A stretch of 22,312 nucleotides of DNA from Basidiobolus meristosporus CBS 931.73 (Eukaryota; Basidiobolomycota; Basidiobolomycetes; Basidiobolales; Basidiobolaceae), in the NCBI GenBank assembly GCA_002104905.1, contig MCFE01000979.1:1-22312 (forward strand), written 5' to 3'. The notes beneath the pieces are model-generated. The model saw only the letters and a program-made list of their open reading frames with translations, ran no database searches and was not told the DNA's origin. Both the position numbers and the translations under genes were made by a program. Within the stretch, counting starts at the first letter, position 1; each line of letters opens with the position of its first letter. Positions 1 through 8,479 of this stretch are shown piece by piece.

Positions 1-134
1 TAAAAGAGTCTTCATTGGGATTTTTTAGTCACTAAGGCTTGTGCTTTCAAACTATAGGAATATTGAAGCCTCAGGTTGAAGGCCTCTGAAGTCCACAGTT
101 TGAGGCTATGTATCTCAGCTGCATAGAGAGCAGT

Positions 135-489
135 ATTGTTGTTTGTACAAACAAGAGTCTTATATGACAATTGTAGGTAGTAATGAGCCTAAAGATACAG
201 GTCCCAGGCTTTGACTCTTGGGGATAGACAGAAGAGCTGATATCAGGTTCCAGGCAGGCCCGGGCCTGAGTAAGAAGGTAAAGACAGTGCATCCAGGTAT
301 GCCAAATATTTCCACATTGTTATGGATCAGCCTGCACAATATAGGACATACTCCATAGCAGATAAAGACACCCATTATATTGATGAATGCTCTAACCAAG
401 ATACACAGTACACAGAGCCCATGGAAGATGCCCTATATGGCAATGAGTGTACTGAACAAAATGAGCACTATATTGAGTCTGTGGAATGA
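135..489 (+). pseudogene. Family A relic (A0), frameshifted
   Basis: Decayed copy of the family A secreted-protein gene found intact at 2114-2692. From about 274 to the stop at 487-489 the frame is open and keeps the family C-terminus: an SxSASxYAK segment, QPAQ, then two degenerate repeats including NQDTQYTEPMEDA. Compared with A1 one base is missing around 267-272, which puts TAA at 271-273 in the downstream frame. The upstream half is barely recognisable (short matches near 150-165 and 250-262), and no signal peptide or start codon survives. Two of the cysteines in the C-terminal repeats are also lost. This is the first element of the leftmost, partial array unit. Confident as a relic; the 5' boundary is approximate. 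Confidence 0.8.
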
Positions 490-640
490 ACTTAAAGCCA
501 TTAAATTTGCGTTGATTATATATTACTTGCTTAATATGTAGTAGCAGAAGTATGATCCATGCCAGCACAAGAACAAGGGTAAGGTTAGAGCAGAATAAAG
601 CAGTCCCGCAATATCAGCCAGTAGTACCTTTCTGAGTAGC
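490..640. other. Intergenic, nothing recognised
   Basis: Downstream flank of the A0 relic. I see no open frame, RNA or clear signal here. Confidence 0.5.
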
Positions 641-644
641 CAAA

Positions 645-935
645 ATGGATAAGTCAGCTAGCACAGATAGTTGATACAATATCTGGTCAAGTTCCTGAGA
701 GCTGTAAAACGATGGACTCCAGTATTTTGGCATATATGGCATTGTGCGGAGACTGCTCTACTTGCTAATTGCTTACATGAATAGGAGTAGTAATGACTAC
801 ATGATCCATTAGCCTATTTATTATGGTGGGATCACAATAGTAATAAGCCTATTCATATGAATAGCTATGGTCTACTTATTGGTTGTCATGTGTAGCTATG
901 GGTGTTGCAAAATACACACCGAATAGGATGAAGTG
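645..935 (-). pseudogene. Family C relic fragments (C0)
   Basis: At least two degraded pieces of the minus-strand family C gene (intact at 3370-3804). Positions 655-790 match the part of C1 encoding the TLYQP region through the YYQLES region. Positions 866-928 match the N-terminal part, including the DNQQVDQG coding block and signal-peptide end, read antisense. Between them, 812-850 resembles the 3' flank of C2 (7170-7205), which suggests that two neighbouring C copies were collapsed by deletion. No reading frame remains. Boundaries are approximate. Confidence 0.65.
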
Positions 936-1239
936 CTGTGAGCATGAAAGTTTTGACAGAAGTATTCTTATTGCTTGCCATGTGGTCACGTCTACGCTGT
1001 TTCTTCCTGATATCAGTTGGTGTAATGTGTTGGATAGCCTACAGAGATAGCGATTTTGTGATGGGATTTATTATGACATCAACAAAAATAAATAAACAAT
1101 CCTCTTCAATTTTGATCTTGCTATACCAATAGCAATCTTTGTGAGTGTTTTGGGATATCTTCACCAGCAATCAGTCGATAGTATACTGAGCCAGATTTAC
1201 GATGCATTGCATCAACTACCTTAGGTAGGTTTAGCAAAA
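936..1239. repeat. Array flank, repeated in other units
   Basis: Non-coding flank. The stretch at about 980-1080 matches the 3' flank of C3 (7935-8035). The stretch at 1084-1115, rich in AAATAAATAAAC, matches 4018-4045 and 8693-8720. The stretch at 1145-1235 matches 4245-4355 and 8915-9025. These matches place it inside the segmental repeat. No gene is seen. Confidence 0.65.
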
Positions 1240-1338
1240 ATGCAACTCTCCATCACTTCATACATCGCCTCTACCCAATTGACCACTATTGCACCAGATA
1301 AATCTTCAAGTCGGAACATTAACCGAGGGTTGTGTTGA
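1240..1338 (+). pseudogene. Orphan signal-peptide-like mini-ORF (D0)
   Basis: A 32-codon ORF starting MQLSITSYIA at the same array position as 4363 and 9031. The D2 version (MRLATTLLVSSIAS) reads like a secretion signal and distantly resembles the start of family B (MQLTLTLLAL). In D0 the hydrophobic core is weakened and the frame stops after 32 codons. It is probably the 5' stub of a lost secreted-protein gene rather than a working gene. Confidence 0.4.
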
Positions 1339-1413
1339 TTTGAAATTATAGAGTCATAAGAGTAGTGATAGCCAAAGGTATCAATGTGTATTCATCATAA
1401 GATTATCACAACT

Positions 1414-1780
1414 ATATGGATGTGAATGAGGGCAAAGATGAAGGCGAAGGTGAGGACTCGATAGATGACACTTCAACTCAGCCAGAGTCATCCTACAACA
1501 TGACAAACTGCAATATAGCCGATATGCAGCCAAGACAGGCCTTGTTGGACAGAGTGAACGCTCACTCATCCAGTGATGCTGATGCCCTGTCGAACTCCAA
1601 TCAGTTTGACCAAGCGCAGGTTATCGACCAAACCCTCTATCAGCCTAAGCAGCAACAGCCCCTAGATCATTATCACCCAGCCAGCCACCCGTAGCCATGT
1701 TGGACGCGTTAGAAGTACAAGAGATCTGCGCATAAGTGCTTCAAGAACAGATATTTCAGTAGGAACCAATACATTGAATA
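1414..1780 (+). pseudogene. Family B relic (B0): 5' truncated, 3' frameshifted
   Basis: Corresponds to B1 (5086-5640) from the acidic GxDEGEGxDS segment onward. It keeps QPRQALLDRVNA, SSSDADALSNSNQFDQ and DQTLYQPKQQQP in frame, then shifts by one extra base near 1651-1660 (compare 5517-5526) and ends at TAG 1693. The remaining sequence encoding the basic tail is still visible as DNA to about 1780, including AATAAATAAATA. The signal peptide and the first ~65 codons are absent: at about 1395-1414 the sequence passes from D-relic flank directly into the middle of B, at a short shared ACTAT stretch. No secretion signal, so very unlikely to be functional. Confidence 0.85.
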
Positions 1781-2113
1781 AATAAATATGACATTTGGCC
1801 ACCTTAGATTAATATGAAACATCATCAGCCGTGATTCGCGAATTACCATACTACAGCTGAAATATCACAAGTATATATGTATATATTGGTGTATGTATCA
1901 GTTTATTTATCGTACATTAATCATGTAGACTACGCGATATCAATGTGATGGAGTCGACAATATTAGAGAGAATGCTGATTTTCAATCTGATGAAGTGTGA
2001 GTTCATCAAAGTTAACTAACTATTGCTACCATCAATGTTGTAACCATGTTATAATGGTTCCCATGCTATATATTCCCGAGTGTACTTGGCAATGGACTTG
2101 GTAGTTCTCAAAG
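1781..2113. promoter_or_regulatory. B-A intergenic region with family A1 promoter
   Basis: Repeated at 5646-5984 with high similarity. It holds the AACCAT-GTTATA-ATGGTT palindrome at 2042-2059 and a TATATAT box at 2067-2073, 41-47 bp upstream of the A1 start codon. An AT-rich TATATGTATATA stretch lies at 1870-1885. No coding potential is seen. Confidence 0.65.
2042..2059. promoter_or_regulatory. Perfect 6-bp palindrome in A1 promoter
   Basis: AACCAT, spacer GTTATA, ATGGTT. It is kept unchanged at 5913-5930 upstream of A2, about 8 bp upstream of the TATA box in both. The symmetry suggests a site for a dimeric factor, but both copies come from a recent duplication, so conservation alone is weak evidence. 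Confidence 0.4.
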
Positions 2114-2692
2114 ATGCGTGCATTCATTGTATCCTTGACCTTGGGCCTTGCTTCTCTTCAGGCCACCATTGCTGCTCCAGTCCCATGCTCCGAATCATGC
2201 AACCGTGAGCATAGAAGAGTCCGTTATCGCAGGTATTCATGCTCGGACCAAGCGAGCGACTGCTACCAGCAAGTCCAGGTTCAGCCCACTGTTGAAACGC
2301 CAAACGTCCAAGTGCCATTGTTGCGTCAGGTGTTCACCACCGTGACCAGAAAGCATGACAATCTGAACACTGCCAACGCCAACAGTGACAAGAGTCTCGA
2401 TGTTCAGTTTCAAGCAGGCCCTAGCCTCGAAGTAGAAGGCTCAGCCAGCGCATCCGAGTACGCCAAACAGAAGGGTGCTGAACACTCCGAAGATGGCTCT
2501 GGTTACCCTATTGTTGTGGTTCAGCCTGCGCAAGATGAGACATACTCCACACCAGTAGTGGACACCCAATGCATCGAAGGATGCTCTGACAAAGATACAC
2601 AGTACTCTGAGCCCATGGAAGATGTTCAATGTGGCGACAACTGTGCTAATCAGGACTCACAGTATACTGAGCCCATGGAAGACACTCAATGA
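2114..2692 (+). CDS. Family A small secreted cysteine-containing protein (A1)
   Basis: 192 aa, single exon, no family that I can name. Residues 1-20 form a signal peptide (MRAFIVSLTLGLASLQATIA, cleavage before APVPC). The mature part has 8 Cys. An N-terminal C-x3-C-x13-C-x6-C module encloses a strongly basic HRRVRYRRY loop. The C-terminal C-x3-C-x15-C-x3-C module belongs to two imperfect repeats of the form C..D[TS]QY[ST]EPMED. The middle (about 60-125) is polar, with LLRQV, NTANANS and an Ala/Ser/Glu-rich stretch, and may be distantly related to the LLDRV...ALSN core of families B and C. TATATAT at 2067-2073 and AATAAA at 2721-2726 bracket the gene. The start is the only ATG giving a signal peptide. 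Nearly identical to A2. An extracellular role is likely; the function is unknown. Confidence 0.85.
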   Translation: MRAFIVSLTLGLASLQATIAAPVPCSESCNREHRRVRYRRYSCSDQASDCYQQVQVQPTVETPNVQVPLLRQVFTTVTRKHDNLNTANANSDKSLDVQFQAGPSLEVEGSASASEYAKQKGAEHSEDGSGYPIVVVQPAQDETYSTPVVDTQCIEGCSDKDTQYSEPMEDVQCGDNCANQDSQYTEPMEDTQ

Positions 2693-3369
2693 CCCAACGA
2701 CTGCACTTGAGCCCAAATGCAATAAAGTTCCATTATTCATTTTATTTTTCGCCTCATAAGTGAGCAGAAATATAGCCATTAACAGCATGGGAGCAAAGAG
2801 CGTTTGACAAACTTAAAACCAAGCCAATTTCCACACTTCACTCTGATGATCCGAAGTCCAGTCACTAATTCAGGAGAAGGGTAGGAAACGTCTTGAAGTA
2901 CTGCTTGAAGGTAGTGAGTGGCTTATTTAATATGCTCAGCGAGGGCTTAGTCAATATGGATATCGGGCATCCTAGAGTGTATCGTTTTGTCAAAAAGTCC
3001 AACTATTGCTCACCACCATTACCAGAAAACATGGTATCCGGAGTGCACATATAATATGCACCACTAATTATAATTAAGAAAATTAGCGCTTGATATTCGC
3101 AATTCAAAGGGGACACAACCAAAATAATTCACACTGTCATGTGAGGAGTTGTTAGATGTTCTGAGCATAAAGGTTTTAACGTCTAATATGCCTGACTGAA
3201 AGGCACTGCGTATCCATATCTATGTTTAGTTAATTCGGTTGATGCTCATTTCACTCATCCCAATCTTATTTGCAGAAGAAATGTGCGTGTTTTATAGCAT
3301 GCAGAAATAGCGATTATATGATAGGATTTATTATGAATGCCAAACCAATGTTTACATGATCCGATTGAG
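2693..3369. repeat. A-C intergenic region (array unit)
   Basis: Convergent 3' flanks of A1 and C1, repeated at 6564-7234. It contains the A1 AATAAA (2721-2726) and, on the minus strand, AATAAA for C1 (3327-3332). No credible ORF or RNA is seen. Confidence 0.65.
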
Positions 3370-3804
3370 TCAAAAGCGGCCGCTGTATCTACTTCTGCGG
3401 TAGCGTCGTTGACAACGTTTGCACGATGGCTGATCGTCGTCGTCACTCGAGTCTTGAGTATCATCCTCATCGGGAGTAATTGATTGTACATATGTCGGTG
3501 CAGATGGTTGGTACAATGTTTGATCTACTTGCTGCACCTGGTCGTACTGATTCTGGTTGGAAAGTGCCTGAGCGTTCTGTGCAGAATGAGTCTGAGCGTT
3601 GTCCAACAATGGATAGGCGTTCGGGGACTCTAGTTGATAGTATGTTGGTGCATATGACACTAATGGTTCATTGTCGGCATTACCGCCAAAGTCCACTGGG
3701 ACACCCTGGTCTACTTGCTGGTTGTCATACGTTGCAATGGGCGATGCATAAGATGCACCGAATAGGAATACTAAGGCGGATAGAATGCGGAAAGTGCGTT
3801 GCAT
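3370..3804 (-). CDS. Family C small secreted acidic/basic protein (C1)
   Basis: 144 aa, single exon. The start is ATG at 3802-3804, which begins a clear signal peptide (MQRTFRILSALVFLFGASYA, cleavage before SPIATY). A longer frame exists only by using a TTG upstream. After a polar segment with YYQLES and PLLDNAQ comes ALSNQNQYDQ and DQTLYQP, a motif shared with family B. Then follows a run of Asp/Glu/Ser (DEDDTQDSSDDDD) and a Cys/Arg tail, CKRCQRRYRRSRYSGRF. Such an acid-then-base layout with dibasic pairs is seen in precursors of secreted cationic peptides; that is inference only. A TATA-like ATAAAA lies on the minus strand at 3843-3848, about 40 bp upstream of ATG. AATAAA is at 3327-3332. 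It converges with A1. Function unknown. Confidence 0.8.
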   Translation of the reverse strand: MQRTFRILSALVFLFGASYASPIATYDNQQVDQGVPVDFGGNADNEPLVSYAPTYYQLESPNAYPLLDNAQTHSAQNAQALSNQNQYDQVQQVDQTLYQPSAPTYVQSITPDEDDTQDSSDDDDQPSCKRCQRRYRRSRYSGRF

Positions 3805-4362
3805 GTTGGCTCCTGATGACACACTGGAAGGCAAATAGTTGCTTTTATGTATGGTTTGCTAGATTCATCAGCGATCATCAGCAACCAAACCCAGTTTACT
3901 AAATTATGAAGCAAAGGTGAGTAAAGTTAATCGGCATTTCACTTACATTGCAATGATCAGTGAATAGGTGTTGATTAACACCGTAATCCCGGCGACCAAT
4001 CACTTCAGTACATCAAGAAAAATAAATAAACATTCGTCTTCAATTCTGGGCTTGGCTTACCGCTTTGGAATGACAAACGCGGTAGTGAAGGGACAAACTA
4101 AAATGACTCATACTACGCCTTTTCAAGCTATGGCTTGAAGTGAGCACACAGGAATCGCGTCGTTCTTGCGTAGTTCTCGATTTCATCGTCGAAGGCCACC
4201 AAGCTACTCTGATTATATAGTACCCTGCAGCTATTTTTATGAGTATATTGGGATTATGAACGAATTAACATCTTCACCGGCCATCAGTCGATAGTATACT
4301 GCACTAAATTTACGATTTAGCATTATGCATTGTATCGACCACCTCAAGTCCGCTTAGCAAAA
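3805..4362. repeat. C-D intergenic region (array unit)
   Basis: Upstream flank of C1, repeated at 8480-9030. Landmarks shared by both copies are GCAAAGGTGAGTAAAGTTAAT, AAATAAATAAACATTC, GACTCATACTACGCC and CGATTTAGCATTATGCATTG. No gene is seen. Confidence 0.6.
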
Positions 4363-4440
4363 ATGTAACTCGCCATCACTTTGCTGGCTTCATATATCAC
4401 CTCTATCCAAGCGATCTCTATTGCAGCAGATGAACCTAGA
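4363..4440 (+). pseudogene. Orphan signal-peptide relic (D1), ATG followed by TAA
   Basis: Aligns with D2 (9031-9120), but the second codon is TAA at 4366-4368, so translation would stop at once. The downstream DNA still reads like a signal peptide in the old frame. Confidence 0.55.
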
Positions 4441-4548
4441 GTTGCGTTGATTTGAGATCGTAGATTCATAGGGATAGTGATTGCTCAAGGTATTAATGTG
4501 TACCTATCACTACGACTATCAACATGTGGCTTTCCAAATCTTCAATGA

Positions 4549-4850
4549 TGTAGCTACTTTTTCTTTTGGCCATCGTTGCTGCTCCAATTCCACGCTCCGA
4601 ATCATGCAATCGCAAGCATAAAAGAGTGCATTATCGTAGTTCGTCATGCTCCGATCGAGCAAGTAACTGCCACCAGCAAGCCCGAGTTCTACCAACTGTA
4701 GAGACTTCGAATATCTAAGTACGATTGTACGTTGAAGGATGCGTTGATCAGGATATACAGTACACTGAGCCCATGGAAGTTGCTCAGTTTGGCAATGACT
4801 GTGCTAATCAGGACTTACTGTATGCTGACTTTATGGACGACACTCAACGT
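4549..4850 (+). pseudogene. Family A relic with internal deletion (A-delta1)
   Basis: Compared with A1 it keeps the end of the signal peptide (LLAIVAAP), the basic cysteine loop (SESCNRKHKRVHYRS...C), PTVET and then the C-terminal repeats (DTQYTEP-like). About 245-250 bp, covering the whole middle of the protein, are missing near 4712-4735. A TAA follows PTVETSNI at about 4713, and the original stop is changed (CAACGT in place of CAATGA). The same deletion is present at 9217-9498, so it predates the duplication of the unit. An AATAAA lies at about 4871. Confidence 0.8.
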
Positions 4851-5044
4851 ACCGACAACTGCACTTAATTCAATAAATCTCGATTATCCATATCATTTGC
4901 TCTTAACGCCAATCTAACTTGATTGCTAATAGCTAAACCAGGTAGTTAGTTGATGGGCAACAAAAGCAGGACATAGCATGTGAATTCCTGGCCTCAAGTG
5001 AGTCTGATACAGGGTGTAGTATAGTAGACTATGTCAAATACCAC

Positions 5045-5050
5045 TATAAA
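5045..5050 (+). promoter_or_regulatory. TATA box of B1
   Basis: TATAAA, 36-41 bp before the B1 ATG. In the broken copy B2 the same site reads CTATCAGA. Confidence 0.6.
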
Positions 5051-5085
5051 GTGAGCTTACGACTGGTTTTACGATATTCATCAAA

Positions 5086-5640
5086 ATGCAGCTTACTCTC
5101 ACTTTACTCGCTTTGTACTTTGCTTATATCCATGCATTCCCTGCCACAGAAGATACCTCTTCTCAGGTGAGCTACGGTGACAATTTGTGCGGGGAGCAAG
5201 TAAGTCCTTGCTACCCAGAAACTCAATCGCCTGCAGATGACTATCAGCCGGAACAGGACGAGGGTGATCACTATATGGATGAGAATGGGGGTGAAGATGA
5301 AGGCGAAGGTGTGGACTCAATGGATGGCACTACAACTCAGCCAGAATCATCCTACGAGATGCCCAACTTCAATATAGCCGACCTGCAACCAAGACAGGCC
5401 TTGTTGGACAGAGTGAACGCTCAGTCATCCAGTGATGCTGATGCTCTGTCCAACTCTAATCAGTTTGACCAAGCGCAGGTTATCGACCAAACCCTCTATC
5501 AGCCTAAGCAGCAACAGCCGCGGATCATCATCACTCAGCCAGCCACCCGTAGCTATGGTGGAGACCAGAAGAAGTACAAGAGGTCGGCACATAAGTACTT
5601 CAAGATCAGATATTTCAGTGGGAATCGATACATTGATTAA
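5086..5640 (+). CDS. Family B small secreted protein (B1)
   Basis: 184 aa, single exon, only intact member of the family here. The signal peptide is MQLTLTLLALYFAYIHA (cleavage probably before FPATED). The mature protein has two close Cys (CGEQVSPC), then a long acidic region with DENGGEDEGEGVDSMD (about 60-85), the core ALLDRVNAQSSS, DADALSNSNQFDQ and DQTLYQPKQQQP, and a basic C-terminus containing KKYKRSAHKYFKIRYFSG. The DQTLYQP core and the final R-Y-(F)SG-R/N motif are shared with family C, so the two are probably ancient paralogues although they lie on opposite strands. A Lys-Arg pair before SAHKYF is a possible Kex2-type site. TATAAA lies at 5045-5050 and AATAAA overlaps the stop codon. 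The function is unknown. Confidence 0.83.
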   Translation: MQLTLTLLALYFAYIHAFPATEDTSSQVSYGDNLCGEQVSPCYPETQSPADDYQPEQDEGDHYMDENGGEDEGEGVDSMDGTTTQPESSYEMPNFNIADLQPRQALLDRVNAQSSSDADALSNSNQFDQAQVIDQTLYQPKQQQPRIIITQPATRSYGGDQKKYKRSAHKYFKIRYFSGNRYID

Positions 5641-5984
5641 ATAAACATTTCATTTGGTCACCCTATATTAATATGAAACATCATCAGCCGTGGTTCGTGA
5701 ATTACCACACTACTGCTGAAATATCAAAAGCATATGCGTATATATTAGGGTATATGTTGGTGTATTTATCAGTGTATTTATCGTGTTGTAACCAAATAAA
5801 GTACGCGATATCAATGCGATCGAGCCGATGATGGCAGAGCGAATGCTGCTTTTCAATCTGATAAAGTGTGAGTTCATCAAAGTTAACAAACTATTGCTAC
5901 CATCAACGTTGTAACCATGTTATAATGGTTCCCATGCTATATATTCCAGAGTGTACTTGGCAATGAACTCAGCAGTTCTCAAAG
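5641..5984. promoter_or_regulatory. B-A intergenic region with family A2 promoter
   Basis: Second copy of the 1781-2113 segment. It contains the AACCAT/ATGGTT palindrome (5913-5930) and TATATAT (5938-5944), 41-47 bp before the A2 ATG. Confidence 0.65.
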
Positions 5985-6563
5985 ATGCGTGCATTCATTG
6001 TATCATTGATCTTGGGCCTTGCCTCTCTTCAAGCCGCCGTTGCTGCTCCAGTCCCATGCTCCGAATCATGCAACCGTGAGCATAGAAGAGTCCGTTATCG
6101 CAGGTATTCATGCTCAGACCAAGCAAGTAACTGCTACCAGCAAGTCCAGGTTCAGCCCACTGTTGAAACGCCAAACGTCCAAGTGCCATTGTTGCGTCAG
6201 GTGTTCACCACCGTGACCAGAAAGCATGACAATCTGAACACTGCCAACGCCAACAGTGACAAGAGTCTCAATGCTCAGTTTCAAGCAGGACCTAGCCTCG
6301 AAGTAGAAGGTTCAGCCAGCGCATCCGAGTACGCCAAACAGAAGGGTGCTGAACACTCAGATGATGGCACCAATTACCCCACTGTTATAATTCAGCCTGC
6401 ACAAGATGAGACATACTCCACACCAGTAGTGGACACTCAATGCATCGAAGGATGCTCTGACCAAGATACACAGTACGCTGAGCCCATGGAGGATGCTCAA
6501 TGTGACGATAACTGTGCTAATCAGGATTCACAGTATACTGAGCCCATGGAAGACACTCAATGA
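5985..6563 (+). CDS. Family A small secreted cysteine-containing protein (A2)
   Basis: 192 aa, same length and layout as A1 with only scattered substitutions. These include ASLQAAVAAP at the signal-peptide end, SLNAQF for SLDVQF, DGTNYPTVIIQP for DGSGYPIVVVQP, and CDDNC for CGDNC. All 8 mature-protein cysteines and both EPMED repeats are kept. The promoter palindrome, TATA box and AATAAA (6592-6597) are also kept. It heads the third array unit. Its intactness next to several ruined neighbours suggests that family A is under selection or was very recently duplicated. No function can be assigned. Confidence 0.85.
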   Translation: MRAFIVSLILGLASLQAAVAAPVPCSESCNREHRRVRYRRYSCSDQASNCYQQVQVQPTVETPNVQVPLLRQVFTTVTRKHDNLNTANANSDKSLNAQFQAGPSLEVEGSASASEYAKQKGAEHSDDGTNYPTVIIQPAQDETYSTPVVDTQCIEGCSDQDTQYAEPMEDAQCDDNCANQDSQYTEPMEDTQ

Positions 6564-7234
6564 ACCAACGACTGCACTTGAGCCCAAATGCAATAAAGTT
6601 CCATTATTCATTTTATTTTTCGCCTCATATGTGATAGCAGAGATATAGCCATTACCGGCATGGGAACAAGAGCGTTTGACAAACTCAACACCACGCCAAT
6701 CTCCATACTTCCCTCTGATGACCCGAAGTCCAGCTGCCAATTCAGGAGAAGAGTAAGAAGCTGGTAAAGCTTGGCTATAAACGTGTTTAAGTACTGCACG
6801 GAGGTAGTAGGTGGCTTATTTTATAAGCTCAACCCGGGCCTAGTCAATATGGAGATCGGGCATCCTAGGGTGTATCGCTATCTCAAGAAGTCCAACTATT
6901 ACTCACTACCATTGCCAGAAAACATAGTATCCTGAGCGCACATATAACATGCACCACAGACGAGTGATTCTTATTATAATTGAGAAAATAGCGCTTGATC
7001 GGCTCTTTCCCTTACTTCGATCTCTGTTGATACTCGCCATTATTCCACCCATCCCTGTGGGCACATCTCTTGTGTATCATATTTGAAAGCTTGTTTACAG
7101 AAGAATTGGGTGTACTTGATAGCCTACATGAACAGGGACACTGGAGTAATATCGATTCTATGATACATTTCCCCATTTATTATGCTGGGATCACCATAGT
7201 CATAAAATGTAGAAAGGCCAATAATCTGTTCTCA
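6564..7234. repeat. A-C intergenic region (array unit, second copy)
   Basis: Second copy of 2693-3369, with small indels. It contains the A2 AATAAA. No gene is seen. Confidence 0.6.
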
Positions 7235-7646
7235 TCAATAGTTGTCTCTGTATCTACGTCTACACGCTGGCTGATTGTCATCATCACCAGAGTCTTGGTC
7301 TTCATTCTTGTCGGGAGCCAATGATTGCACATACGTCGACGCAGATGGTTGGTACAATGTCTGATCTCTTTGCTGCACCTGGCCATACTGATTCTCGTTG
7401 GGAAGTGCCTGAGCATTCTGTACGGAGTTAGTTTGAATATTGTTCAACAAGGGATAGGTAATTAGGAACTCTAGCTGGTAATCTCCCGGCGCATGTGATA
7501 TCGATGGTTCAGTCTCATAGTCCACTTGGACACCCTGGTCTACTTAATGGTTGCCATATGTAACAATAGGCGATGCATAGGATACACCGAATAGGAATAC
7601 CAAGGTAGAAAAAATGCGTGGATAAAATTCGGAAATTATGTCGCAT
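7235..7646 (-). pseudogene. Family C relic (C2), frameshift and stop
   Basis: Recognisable along its whole length: QALPNENQYGQ, DQTLYQPSAS and an acidic NEDQDSGDDDNQP stretch. The C-terminus is shortened to CRRRYRDNY and lacks the full basic tail. The equivalent start is ATG at 7644-7646. Within the signal-peptide sequence there is an insertion of about 13 bp that shifts the frame, and a TAA at 7544-7546 interrupts the DNQQVDQ region. The remaining 96-codon frame from 7525 has no secretion signal. It is more diverged from C1 than C3 is, so it is an older copy. Confidence 0.8.
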
Positions 7647-8056
7647 ATTGGCACTTAGTTACACACTGGAATACAAAAAGTTGCTTTTGTTTTTATCAAC
7701 AATCATCAGCAGCCAAAGCTCAGTTGATAGCTATTCTATGTGGCCAATCATCAATAAAACAATACACCGCCAATTAAACCGATGTATCATCGATCTACGC
7801 ACTTCATTACCTATACCATCATGCATTTATTGCTCACCACGACTGCTTGCCATTATTCATTATTGTTCGCAAATTGGAGAGAACAAAACCAAAATGTTTC
7901 ATGTGAGTAGTCATTGCTCATTCCACACATCCCTGTGGTCACGTCTCCTCTGATGTCAGTTGGTGTAATGTGTGTGTTGGATAGCTTACAGAAGTAGCGA
8001 TTATTTTGTAGGATTTATTGTGAATGCCAAACTAGTGTTATCATGACCCGATTGAA
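7647..8056. repeat. C2-C3 spacer
   Basis: 7655-7760 resembles the upstream flank of C1 (3810-3900). 7900-8050 is a family C 3' flank with AATAAA on the minus strand near 8012-8017. The part between, about 7770-7900, has no match I can see elsewhere in the window. No gene is seen. Confidence 0.5.
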
Positions 8057-8479
8057 TCAAAAGCGGCCGCTGTATCTACTTCTACGGTAGCGTCGTTGAC
8101 AACGTTTACACGATGGCCGATTGTCGTCGTCACTCGAGTCTTCAGTGTCATCCTCGTCGGGAGTAAAAGATGACACATATGTCGGCGCAGATGGTTGGTA
8201 CAATGTTTGATCTACTTGCTGCACTTGCTCATATTGATTCTGGTTGAAAAGTGCCTGAGCGTTCTGTGTAGAATGAGTCTGAGCGTTGTCTGGCAACGGA
8301 TAGGCGTCTGGGGACTCTAGTTGATAGTATGTTGATGTATATGGCATTAATGGTTCACTGTCGAAGTCCACTGGGATACCCTGGTCTATTTGCTGGTTGT
8401 CATACGTTGCAATGGGCGATGCATAACATGCACCGAATAGGAATACTCAGGCTGATAGAATGCGAAAAGTGCGTTGCAT
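8057..8479 (-). pseudogene. Family C copy (C3) with one nonsense codon in the signal peptide
   Basis: Otherwise complete: ATG at 8477-8479, the same signal-peptide start as C1, YYQLES, QALFNQNQYEQ, DQTLYQPSAP, the acidic DEDDTEDSSDDD run and the full CKRCQRRYRRSRYSGRF tail, ending at TGA 8057-8059. The only break I find is codon 11 at 8447-8449, TGA where C1 has TTA. An in-frame loss of about five residues around 8361 (the GGNADN region of C1) is harmless to the frame. Re-initiation at the next ATG (about 8371) would give 104 aa without a signal peptide. Either a very recent pseudogene, a segregating null allele, or a base-call error. A TATA-like site is near 8519-8524 (minus). Confidence 0.8.

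Noticed and set aside
3805-3834. N-terminal extension of C1 to 3834
   Set aside because: Starts at TTG and would put ten polar residues before an otherwise perfect signal peptide; ATG 3804 is conserved in position in C3.
3480-3902. Long plus-strand open frame of 140 codons
   Set aside because: It is the antisense shadow of C1; the conserved protein features (signal peptide, DQTLYQP core, tail) are all on the minus strand.
4363-4850. D stub plus deleted A copy as one spliced gene
   Set aside because: The D1 copy has TAA as second codon, no intron of the usual 52-63 nt joins the two parts in frame, and stops follow PTVET in both copies.
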